A stretch of 49,678 nucleotides of DNA from the NCBI GenBank assembly GCA_016290095.1, contig JAEESU010000029.1, positions 1-49,678 of the forward strand, read 5' to 3'. The position numbers and the translations under genes are program-made. The DNA comes from Clostridia bacterium (GTDB lineage: Bacteria; Bacillota; Clostridia; TANB77; CAG-508). Shown here in pieces: positions 43,316-49,678 of this stretch (positions are counted from its first letter, which is position 1; every line of letters begins with the position of its first letter). The notes beneath the pieces were generated by a model. It made no database searches. It was not told the origin of the DNA and was given only the letters and a program-made list of their open reading frames with translations.

Positions 43316-43319
43316 AACA

Positions 43320-43348
43320 TTGACTTTGTTGTCAATTTGTGCTAATAT
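43320..43348 (+). promoter_or_regulatory. Promoter of the 823-residue repeat protein, with a dyad over the -35
   Basis: TTGACT, a 17-nt spacer and TAATAT. The inverted repeat TTGAC-N6-GTCAA (43320-43335) covers the -35 and could be an operator. Confidence 0.65.
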
Positions 43349-43411
43349 AATAATAGTTGTAATTATGCGAAAAAATAAGTACTTTAATATTTAAATATAG
43401 GAGAGTATTAT

Positions 43412-45883
43412 ATGGAAGAGGAAAAGAAAAAACTTACAGAAGAGATGAGACGCCAAGTTGACGACTTTTTAGAGAGAAAAGAAGCTGTAGGAAAAGCAAG
43501 AAATGAAAGTGAAAGAAAAAGAATAATACGTGGATACAAATCTGAAGGAAGATATGAACTATCAGGTGTTAAAGATTATGCGATTATGGGTCTACAACCA
43601 CGAGGAATAGTAATTAGTTACATGTTGGCAAAAAAAGATGTTGTATTCAAAGTAACAAAAGGTACAAGAGAACAACTAGAAGCATCTTTACAACAAATTG
43701 AAAGTATATTAGCAGAATATGAATTAGACGAAGGAGCTAAAACATATTTTGAAAGAATAAGAGATGCATTAAGCAGAACTATAGAAAGTAGAAAAAATAG
43801 AGGAACTAGAAAGCCAGGAGTTCGTGGTGGAGAGGAACAACCAACAGTAGATAACCCAGAAAACCCACAAAAAGGTGGAGAGGAACAACCAACAGTAGAT
43901 AACCCAGAAAATCCACCAAAAGGTGGAGAGGAACAACCAACAGTAGATAATCCAGAAAATCCACCAAGAGGTGGAGAGGAACAACCAACAGTAGATAATC
44001 CAGAAAATCCACCAAGAGGCGGAGAAGAAACTTCAGAACCTAATTTATTCGCTAAGAGAAGTGATTTAGAATTTCAAGTTAGATCTTTAAATAGACACAT
44101 TGAACAATGCAAAAGTGAAATAAGAACTATTTTAGCGAGAATTAATGCTCATATTTTATTATCAGAAGATGATCAAAAATTATCTGATAATAAAAAACAA
44201 CTTAAATTCTTAAACGAAGAACTTAAAAGAGTTGAAGAAGAATTAAAAAAGGTTAAAGAAGAAACAGATAAAAAATTAGACAAATATGATGAAAATAAAA
44301 GAATAATAGATTCTGGAGACATGACATTAGTACCGGAAGATATCAGAAGAGCTGCTATTATTAAAGCACTTGAAGAAAATATTACAAGACGTGAAACAAT
44401 GTTATTAGGTGATAGAACTTTTGGTACAGAATATTTAGCAGAATTAGATGCTTGGAAAAGAAAATTAGAGGCATATAGAAATGGAAATCCAGATGCAGTA
44501 GATACTAGATCTTCAGATGGAAGAAGAGATTTAATGGCACATATAGAAGAAGAAGCTAAACAATCTATTATTGAAAGATTGAAAAAAGAAAATGAAGAAA
44601 TTGAAGAAGAAATTAAAGGTTCAAAAATTGATATTAATTTCTTATTAAGAAGAAGACAAAAAGAAAGAGAAGAAGAGAGAAGACAAGCTGAGCAACAAAA
44701 ACCTGAACAACAACCTGAGCAACCACCACAACCACAAAACGGAAGTGGACAAGAACAACCACAAAATGGAAGTGGACAAGAACAACCTAAAGGGCAAGAA
44801 GAACGAAGGTCAGAGGGAAGAAGAGCAAGAAAAGTTAAGCTTGAAAACGCAAAAAACTTAATTCTTTCAATTAACAATTTGGAAAAAAGTATAACTAATC
44901 TTGAAGGACGTATAAAAGCATTAGAAAATGCTGGAGAAAATAGAGGCACAGATATTGGAAAATTAAAAGAAAGCTTAGAAAAATTGAAAAAGGTACTTGG
45001 AGATAAAAAGAAAGAATTAGAAGCTTTAGGATTAACACCAGCAGAAATAGAGAAAATTGAAAAGAGTATAGCTGAAAATGCTGAAAGAACTTCAAGTGGC
45101 GCAGAGCAACAACAACAACAACCTGAGCAACCTCAAGGCGAACAACCTAAACCAAGAGAAACTCAAGGTGAAGAACCTAAACCTAGAAATCAAGAGTCTA
45201 GAAGAAATGAAACCGAACAAGGTTCATCAGGATTTACTAGACAAATGATTGACAGACCTATTACTTCATTAGGGTATGGAGATAAACTTGGGTATTTTAG
45301 TTTAGGAATACTAGATAGATTTAGAGCTAAGAAAAAAGCTTATGAAATTGCAAATGGTCATAGACCTGGATTTTTAAGAACAGCAAGCTTGTTTTTACCA
45401 TCTATTAAATATAGTAAATTAGCAGATGAATATCTTATGAGTGATAAAATGAGTATGGATGAAGTAATCTATTCAAAATATAGACGTGAAATTCAAATGT
45501 TTGACGAATATGAAGCTGCAGAACAAGCAAGACAATCAGAAGAATCACGTGGTAATGAAAGACCAGTCGAAGAACAACCTGCACCACAGAAAAAAGAGAG
45601 AAATACAAGATTGGCTAGAAGACTAGGAAATGCTTTCCATACAGTTGGTGAAGAAACACAACAAAGAGTATCAGAAGGAGTTCATAGTTCAGAAGAACAA
45701 CCAGAAAGACCTATACAACCAAGAAGCGAAAATAGAGGCGGAGTTGGTAGGAGAGCATCAAATGCTTTCTATACAATTGATGAAGACACAAGAAGGAGAT
45801 TAAGAAATGTTGCACGAAATGCTTCTAGAGGAAATGGAAGCCAAGGAAGAGAAGCTGCTGATGACTCAGATGAAAGAAAATAA
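43412..45883 (+). CDS. Unknown large coiled-coil, Pro/Gln/Glu-repeat protein
   Basis: Not recognised. The 823-residue, highly charged protein has no signal peptide or membrane segment. In order: a basic N-terminal domain (about 1-130) containing YAIMGLQPRGIVISYMLAKK; four tandem 16-residue units GGEEQPTVDNPENP(P/Q)(K/R) (about 140-205); a long coiled coil (about 210-440); Pro/Gln-rich linkers; a second coiled coil (about 475-560); then a globular-looking part near 620-700 (LGYGDKLGYFSLGILDRFRAKK). The C-terminus repeats one motif twice: RRLGNAFHTVGEETQQRV and RRASNAFYTIDEDTRRRL. Base use is like that of its neighbours. AGGAGAG precedes the ATG. A cytoplasmic scaffold is a guess. Confidence 0.75.
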   Translation: MEEEKKKLTEEMRRQVDDFLERKEAVGKARNESERKRIIRGYKSEGRYELSGVKDYAIMGLQPRGIVISYMLAKKDVVFKVTKGTREQLEASLQQIESILAEYELDEGAKTYFERIRDALSRTIESRKNRGTRKPGVRGGEEQPTVDNPENPQKGGEEQPTVDNPENPPKGGEEQPTVDNPENPPRGGEEQPTVDNPENPPRGGEETSEPNLFAKRSDLEFQVRSLNRHIEQCKSEIRTILARINAHILLSEDDQKLSDNKKQLKFLNEELKRVEEELKKVKEETDKKLDKYDENKRIIDSGDMTLVPEDIRRAAIIKALEENITRRETMLLGDRTFGTEYLAELDAWKRKLEAYRNGNPDAVDTRSSDGRRDLMAHIEEEAKQSIIERLKKENEEIEEEIKGSKIDINFLLRRRQKEREEERRQAEQQKPEQQPEQPPQPQNGSGQEQPQNGSGQEQPKGQEERRSEGRRARKVKLENAKNLILSINNLEKSITNLEGRIKALENAGENRGTDIGKLKESLEKLKKVLGDKKKELEALGLTPAEIEKIEKSIAENAERTSSGAEQQQQQPEQPQGEQPKPRETQGEEPKPRNQESRRNETEQGSSGFTRQMIDRPITSLGYGDKLGYFSLGILDRFRAKKKAYEIANGHRPGFLRTASLFLPSIKYSKLADEYLMSDKMSMDEVIYSKYRREIQMFDEYEAAEQARQSEESRGNERPVEEQPAPQKKERNTRLARRLGNAFHTVGEETQQRVSEGVHSSEEQPERPIQPRSENRGGVGRRASNAFYTIDEDTRRRLRNVARNASRGNGSQGREAADDSDERK
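43831..44022 (+). repeat. Four tandem 48-bp coding repeats
   Basis: Four consecutive 48-bp units encode GGEEQPTVDNPENPxx. The units differ at only a few bases, so copy number may vary between strains by slippage or recombination. Confidence 0.9.
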
Positions 45884-45898
45884 AAATAAATAAAAACG

Positions 45899-45927
45899 TT
45901 GACAACGTATTATAAAAATGATAAAAT
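45899..45927 (+). promoter_or_regulatory. str operon promoter
   Basis: TTGACA, a 17-nt spacer and TAAAAT, 74 nt before the rpsL ATG. Confidence 0.88.
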
Positions 45928-45928
45928 A

Positions 45929-45975
45929 GATACGCTATTGTTTAGGGAAACTTAAACTTTAGCGTATTATTTTGT
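45929..45975 (+). promoter_or_regulatory. Structured rpsL leader hairpin
   Basis: TACGCTA (45931-45937) pairs with TAGCGTA (45960-45966). Inside, GTTTAGG pairs with CTTAAAC (one G-U) around a GAAA tetraloop, with a symmetrical TT/TT internal loop. A T-rich tail (TTATTTTGTTT) follows, so it could act as an attenuator. The expected start site lies at or in its left arm. Confidence 0.65.
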
Positions 45976-46000
45976 TTAAGAATCGAGGTGAAAAAGAAGA

Positions 46001-46414
46001 ATGCCAACAATTAATCAATTAGTAAGAAAAGGAAGACAAACTGGAACAACAAAATCAACAGCTCCTGCTCTAGCTAAAGGTTATAACTCTAGAAAAAAAG
46101 TTCAAACTGATCATACATCACCACAAAAAAGAGGTGTTTGTACTGTAGTTAAAACTGTTACACCTAAGAAACCTAACTCAGCTTTAAGAAAAGTTGCCAG
46201 AGTTAAACTTTCAAATGGATATGAAGTAACATCTTATATCCCAGGTGTAGGACATAACTTACAAGAGCACAGCGTTGTTCTTATAAGAGGAGGAAGAGTA
46301 AAAGACCTTCCTGGTGTTAGATACCACATTATTAGAGGTACATTAGATACAGCTGGTGTTAAAGATAGAATGCAAGCTAGATCTAAGTACGGAGCTAAGA
46401 AACCAAAAAAATAA
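46001..46414 (+). CDS. rpsL: 30S ribosomal protein S12
   Basis: Decoding-centre protein of the small subunit. It contains [11 protein letters not shown] at the N-terminus, [20 protein letters not shown] and [29 protein letters not shown]. The Lys residues where streptomycin-resistance changes occur (KKPNS and GRVKDL) are wild type. Length 137. GAGGTGAAAAAG precedes the ATG. First gene of the str operon, followed by a long structured gap and then rpsG. Confidence 0.98.
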   Translation: MPTINQLVRKGRQTGTTKSTAPALAKGYNSRKKVQTDHTSPQKRGVCTVVKTVTPKKPNSALRKVARVKLSNGYEVTSYIPGVGHNLQEHSVVLIRGGRVKDLPGVRYHIIRGTLDTAGVKDRMQARSKYGAKKPKK

Positions 46415-46429
46415 AATTTATTAATTGAT

Positions 46430-46492
46430 AATAGTGCATAATTCTTTTTTTTAGAATATATGTTATATTTAAAAAGAAATTCTTGCACTATT
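46430..46492 (+). promoter_or_regulatory. Large stem-loop in the rpsL-rpsG gap
   Basis: AATAGTGCA (46430-46438) pairs with TGCACTATT (46484-46492), with further partial pairing of ATTCTTTTT and AAAAAGAAAT inside. No T run follows on the plus strand, so it is not a simple terminator. Confidence 0.65.
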
Positions 46493-46526
46493 ACGGAAGA
46501 CTATTAGATAAGTTTTCAGAGTACCT

Positions 46527-46546
46527 GGTATTTTGTTTAAAATACC
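46527..46546 (+). promoter_or_regulatory. Second hairpin in the rpsL-rpsG gap
   Basis: GGTATTTT and AAAATACC pair perfectly around a GTTT loop, ending 13 nt before the rpsG AAGGAGGG site. A candidate site for S7-mediated control, as S7 represses its operon at this junction in E. coli. Confidence 0.65.
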
Positions 46547-46572
46547 GAATATTTTAAAAGGAGGGAAGTATA

Positions 46573-47043
46573 GTGCCAAGAAAAGGATATATAGCAAAAA
46601 GAGAAGTATTACCAGATCCACTATATAATAGCAAAGTTGTTACAAAATTAATAAACAACATTATGTTAGACGGAAAAAAATCACTTGCTCAAACAATAGT
46701 TTATGATGCATTCGATATTATTAAAGAAAAAGAACAAAAAGATCCATTAGAAGTATTTGAAGCTGCATTAGAAAACATTATGCCAGTTCTTGAAGTTAAA
46801 GCAAGAAGAGTTGGTGGAGCAACATATCAAGTTCCATTAGAGATTAGACCAGAAAGAAGACAAACTTTAGGTTTGAGATGGTTAGTAACATATGCTAGAA
46901 AAAGACATGAAAAAACAATGTCTGAAAAATTAGCTGGTGAAATCATAGATGCTGTAGCTGGAAACGGTGGAGCATTTAAGAAGAAAGAAGATACACACAA
47001 AATGGCTGAAGCTAATAAAGCTTTTGCACATTATAAGTGGTAA
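46573..47043 (+). CDS. rpsG: 30S ribosomal protein S7
   Basis: Primary 16S rRNA binding protein of the 30S head. Family sequence is clear: [59 protein letters not shown] and a typical end. Length 156. GTG start at 46573 with AAGGAGGG upstream. In E. coli S7 is the translational repressor of the str operon. fusA follows 34 nt later. Confidence 0.98.
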   Translation: MPRKGYIAKREVLPDPLYNSKVVTKLINNIMLDGKKSLAQTIVYDAFDIIKEKEQKDPLEVFEAALENIMPVLEVKARRVGGATYQVPLEIRPERRQTLGLRWLVTYARKRHEKTMSEKLAGEIIDAVAGNGGAFKKKEDTHKMAEANKAFAHYKW

Positions 47044-47077
47044 GATTTATACGAAATAAGATAAGGAGGAAAAAATA

Positions 47078-49162
47078 GTGGCTGGAAGAGCATACCCATT
47101 AGAGAGAACAAGAAATATAGGAATAATGGCTCACATAGATGCAGGAAAAACTACAACTACTGAGAGAATATTATTCTATACAGGTAAAACTCATAAAATA
47201 GGTGAAGTTCACGAAGGTGCAGCAACAATGGACTGGATGGCTCAAGAGCAAGAAAGAGGTATAACAATTACTTCTGCAGCTACAACATGTTTCTGGAATA
47301 ATCATAGAATCAATATCATTGATACTCCAGGACACGTTGATTTTACTGTTGAAGTTCAAAGATCTTTAAAAGTTCTTGATGGTGCAGTTACAGTTTTAGC
47401 TGCCAAAGGTGGAGTTCAACCACAAACTGAAACTGTTTGGAGACAAGCAGATAAATATAGTGTACCAAGAATGGTATATGTAAACAAAATGGATATTACT
47501 GGTGCAAACTTTATGCTTTGCGTTGAACAATTAAAAAATAGATTACACGCAAATGGCGTACCAGTTCAACTACCAATTGGAGCTGAAGATAACTTCAAAG
47601 GTATTGTTGACTTAATCAAAATGAAAGCATTTATTCATAAAGATGATTTAGGAAAAGAAATTGAAGAAACAGATATTCCTGAAGATATGAAAGCTGATGC
47701 AGAAAAATATAGAAATATAATGATTGAAGCTGCAGCAGATCAAGATGAAGAATTAATGATGAAATATTTAGAAGGTGAAGAACTTTCTGAAGAAGAAATC
47801 AAAAGAGGTTTAAGAATTGGAACAATTAATAATAAAATAGTTCCTGTAACATGTGGTTCTTCATATAAAAACAAAGGCGTTCAAGAATTATTAAATGCAG
47901 TTGTTGATTTTATGCCATCACCACTTGATAGAGGTGCTATGAAAGGTGAAACATTAGAAGGAGATCCTTTGGAAGCACCAGTATCTGATGAAGCACCATT
48001 TGCAGCATTAGCATTTAAAATTGCTACAGACCCATTTGTTGGAAAATTATGTTTCTTTAGAGTTTATTCAGGAACATTAGAAACAGGTTCAACTGTATTA
48101 AACTCAAGTAAAGATAAAAAAGAAAGAATAGGAAGAATTCTTCAAATGCATTCAAATCACAGAGAAGATATTGATAAAGTATATTCTGGTGATATTGCAG
48201 CTGCAGTTGGACTAAAAGATGTTACAACGGGAAACACATTATGTGATCCTGATCATCCAATAGTTCTTGAATCAATGGAATTCCCAGAGCCAGTTATCGA
48301 TATAGCCATTGAGCCAAAAGATAAAGCGGCTCAAGAAAAAATGGGAATTGCTTTAGCAAAACTTGCTGAAGAAGATCCAACATTCAAAACATATACAAAC
48401 CAAGAAACAGGTCAAACTATTATAGCTGGTATGGGTGAGCTTCACCTAGATATCATTGTTGATAGATTAAAAAGAGAATTCAAAGTTGAATGTAATGTAG
48501 GTAAACCACAAGTTGCTTACAAAGAAACAATTAGAAATAAAGTTAGAGTTGAAGGAAAATTCATTCGTCAATCTGGTGGTAGAGGACAATATGGTCATGT
48601 TTGGATTGAACTTGAACCATTAGAGCCAGGAACAGGTATTCAATTTGAGAGCAAAATCGTTGGTGGTGTTGTTCCAAAAGAATATGTTAAACCAGTTGAA
48701 GAGGGTATTAGAGAAGCTTCAGATAGCGGTATCTTAGCTGGATATCCAGTTATAGATTTCAAAGCTACTTTAGTTGATGGTTCATACCACGAAGTTGACT
48801 CTTCAGAAGCAGCATTCCATATTGCAGGAAGTATGGCTTTCAAAGAAGGTTGTAGACAAGCAAAATCTGTAATTCTAGAACCAATTATGAAAGTTGAAAT
48901 TACAGTTCCTGAAGAATACATGGGAGATGTTATTGGTGATGTTAACTCAAGACGTGGTAGAATGGAAGGTATGGAAGCAATTGATGGAATGCAAGAAATT
49001 AGAGCATTCATCCCATTATCAGAAATGTTTGGATATGCTACAGACTTACGTTCAAAAACACAAGGTAGAGGAACATATTCTATGGAACCTTCTCATTATG
49101 AAGAAGTTCCAAAATCAATCTTAGATACTATAGTTGCATCTAGAGCTAAGAAAGAAGAATAA
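47078..49162 (+). CDS. fusA: Elongation factor G
   Basis: Translocase GTPase of protein synthesis. G1 is [16 protein letters not shown]3 DTPGHVDF, G4 NKMD; the effector region is [20 protein letters not shown]. Domains II-V follow in order, with the domain IV tip at [15 protein letters not shown]. Length 694 is standard for the canonical EF-G. GTG start with AAGGAGG upstream; cotranscribed with rpsG. Confidence 0.98.
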   Translation: MAGRAYPLERTRNIGIMAHIDAGKTTTTERILFYTGKTHKIGEVHEGAATMDWMAQEQERGITITSAATTCFWNNHRINIIDTPGHVDFTVEVQRSLKVLDGAVTVLAAKGGVQPQTETVWRQADKYSVPRMVYVNKMDITGANFMLCVEQLKNRLHANGVPVQLPIGAEDNFKGIVDLIKMKAFIHKDDLGKEIEETDIPEDMKADAEKYRNIMIEAAADQDEELMMKYLEGEELSEEEIKRGLRIGTINNKIVPVTCGSSYKNKGVQELLNAVVDFMPSPLDRGAMKGETLEGDPLEAPVSDEAPFAALAFKIATDPFVGKLCFFRVYSGTLETGSTVLNSSKDKKERIGRILQMHSNHREDIDKVYSGDIAAAVGLKDVTTGNTLCDPDHPIVLESMEFPEPVIDIAIEPKDKAAQEKMGIALAKLAEEDPTFKTYTNQETGQTIIAGMGELHLDIIVDRLKREFKVECNVGKPQVAYKETIRNKVRVEGKFIRQSGGRGQYGHVWIELEPLEPGTGIQFESKIVGGVVPKEYVKPVEEGIREASDSGILAGYPVIDFKATLVDGSYHEVDSSEAAFHIAGSMAFKEGCRQAKSVILEPIMKVEITVPEEYMGDVIGDVNSRRGRMEGMEAIDGMQEIRAFIPLSEMFGYATDLRSKTQGRGTYSMEPSHYEEVPKSILDTIVASRAKKEE

Positions 49163-49239
49163 TGATAATTTAAATGAAGAGATAGAATAACATATTTCAT
49201 ATTACTATTTGTTCTATGTTTACTAACAGAAGCGACAAT

Positions 49240-49259
49240 GTTAAATTAATAAATTTAAC
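49240..49259 (+). other. Palindromic hairpin in the fusA-tuf gap
   Basis: GTTAAATT and AATTTAAC pair perfectly around AATA. It lacks a T run, so a terminator role for fusA is uncertain. It lies 8 nt upstream of the tuf -35. Confidence 0.45.
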
Positions 49260-49266
49260 AAAATAC

Positions 49267-49295
49267 TTGCAATTTTTACTATTATAGTATAAAAT
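49267..49295 (+). promoter_or_regulatory. tuf promoter
   Basis: TTGCAA, a 17-nt spacer and TAAAAT, identical in hexamers and spacing to the mraZ promoter. It gives tuf expression independent of the str promoter. Confidence 0.8.
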
Positions 49296-49307
49296 GCAAA
49301 TGTATAG

Positions 49308-49325
49308 CGGAAATATAGATTTCCG
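49308..49325 (+). promoter_or_regulatory. Hairpin near the 5' end of the tuf leader
   Basis: CGGAAAT and ATTTCCG pair perfectly around ATAG, a few bases after the predicted start. It may stabilise the mRNA; inferred only. Confidence 0.55.
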
Positions 49326-49383
49326 TAGAAAATTAAGTCATTAAATTTAAAAAATAAATTAAAAAATAAGGAGGAATTTCAAA

Positions 49384-49678
49384 ATGGCAAAAGCTAAATT
49401 TGAAAGAACAAAACCACACGTTAACATTGGTACAATCGGACATGTTGACCATGGTAAAACTACTACAACAGCTGCTATTACAAAATATTTAGGATTATTA
49501 GGAAAAGCTCAATACACAGCTTATGATCAAATCGACGGAGCACCAGAAGAAAAAGCAAGAGGAATCACAATTAACACAGCTCACGTTGAATATGAAACAG
49601 AAAACAGACACTATGCACACGTTGACTGCCCAGGACACGCTGACTATGTAAAGAACATGATTACAGGTGCAGCACAAA
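49384..49678 (+). CDS. tuf: Elongation factor Tu (3' end outside window)
   Basis: GTPase that delivers aminoacyl-tRNA to the ribosome. The first 98 codons are present: [32 protein letters not shown] (G1), the effector region [17 protein letters not shown] and G3 [18 protein letters not shown], as in all bacterial EF-Tu. AAGGAGG lies 9 nt before the ATG. The window ends inside the G domain. tuf follows fusA as in the usual str operon but has its own promoter. Confidence 0.98.
   Translation, partial: MAKAKFERTKPHVNIGTIGHVDHGKTTTTAAITKYLGLLGKAQYTAYDQIDGAPEEKARGITINTAHVEYETENRHYAHVDCPGHADYVKNMITGAAQ

Noticed and set aside
43769-44015. Repetitive antisense frames over the 48-bp repeats
   Set aside because: They arise from the repeat DNA read on the wrong strand, in two frames, and have no start signals.
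43831-44022. Export or cell-wall repeat domain in the 823-residue protein
   Set aside because: The protein has no signal peptide, membrane segment or sorting motif, so a surface location is not supported.
49163-49239. Hairpin ATAGAA...TTCTAT after fusA as a terminator
   Set aside because: Only the outer six bases pair well and the interior is mismatched, with no clean T run.

Overview
The window is a continuous, A+T-rich, gene-dense bacterial chromosome segment. Gene content points to an anaerobic, low-GC Gram-positive (Clostridia-like) bacterium: a SUF system of the sufC-sufB-sufD-sufS-sufU type, an FprA-type flavodiiron protein with rubredoxin, FeoAB, a MurE with the DNPR motif of meso-diaminopimelate ligases, a sortase-type surface protein, strong GGAGG ribosome binding sites, and Arg codons that are almost all AGA. 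The species cannot be named from the sequence. UGA is a normal stop here: two genes end in TGA tightly coupled to the next start.

Layout. 1-4277: 3' part of a giant repeat-built surface protein with an FPNTG sorting signal. 4.3-9.0 kb: single genes in alternating orientation (MscL with a zinc ribbon, a DJ-1/PfpI protein, DUF445, a ComEC-like metallo-beta-lactamase-fold protein with DUF3006, a thioredoxin-fold protein without CXXC, a MATE-like fragment). 9.0-13.2 kb: first half of the division/cell-wall cluster (mraZ, an interrupted rsmH, an ftsL-like gene, a class B PBP). 13.2-14.0 kb: a compositionally foreign orphan gene with its own promoter and terminator. 14.0-20.8 kb: an envelope-flavoured operon (membrane protein, acyltransferase, GH3, PAP2, Cys-rich protein, anchored flavodoxin, NlpC/P60-like protein) ending in 5-formyl-THF cyclo-ligase and a sirtuin. 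20.8-28.7 kb: a signal peptidase remnant, then a SUF operon headed by an unusual DtxR-fold regulator and ending in mnmA. 28.7-33.3 kb: TetR regulator, feoAB, flavodiiron protein, rubredoxin. 33.4-39.7 kb: second half of the cell-wall cluster (murE-mraY-ftsW-murG) and an unknown helical protein. 39.8-43.3 kb: topA and trmFO. 43.4-45.9 kb: an unknown 823-residue repeat protein. 45.9 kb to the end: the str operon (rpsL, rpsG, fusA) and the start of tuf, which has its own promoter.

How the genes work together. FeoAB imports Fe(II), SUF builds Fe-S clusters from it with SufS-derived sulfur, and mnmA uses cysteine-desulfurase sulfur for tRNA thiolation. The flavodiiron protein with rubredoxin removes O2 or NO that would destroy those clusters. 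MurE, MraY, MurG, FtsW, the PBP and the FtsL-like protein form a lipid II synthesis and septal-wall pathway split into two loci about 20 kb apart. No murD, murF, ftsQ, ftsA or ftsZ is present in the window.

Most notable for follow-up: the SUF-operon regulator that appears to have exchanged metal ligands for a C-terminal Cys triad; an in-frame TGA in rsmH; an array of eight TACAAAAGAT-like repeats plus a 47-nt stem-loop between mraZ and rsmH; the foreign orphan at 13.3 kb; paired TGAAA-N4-TTTCA operators at feo; structured leaders in the str operon; and large unknown repeat proteins. No CRISPR array, tRNA, rRNA, intact transposase or prophage was seen.
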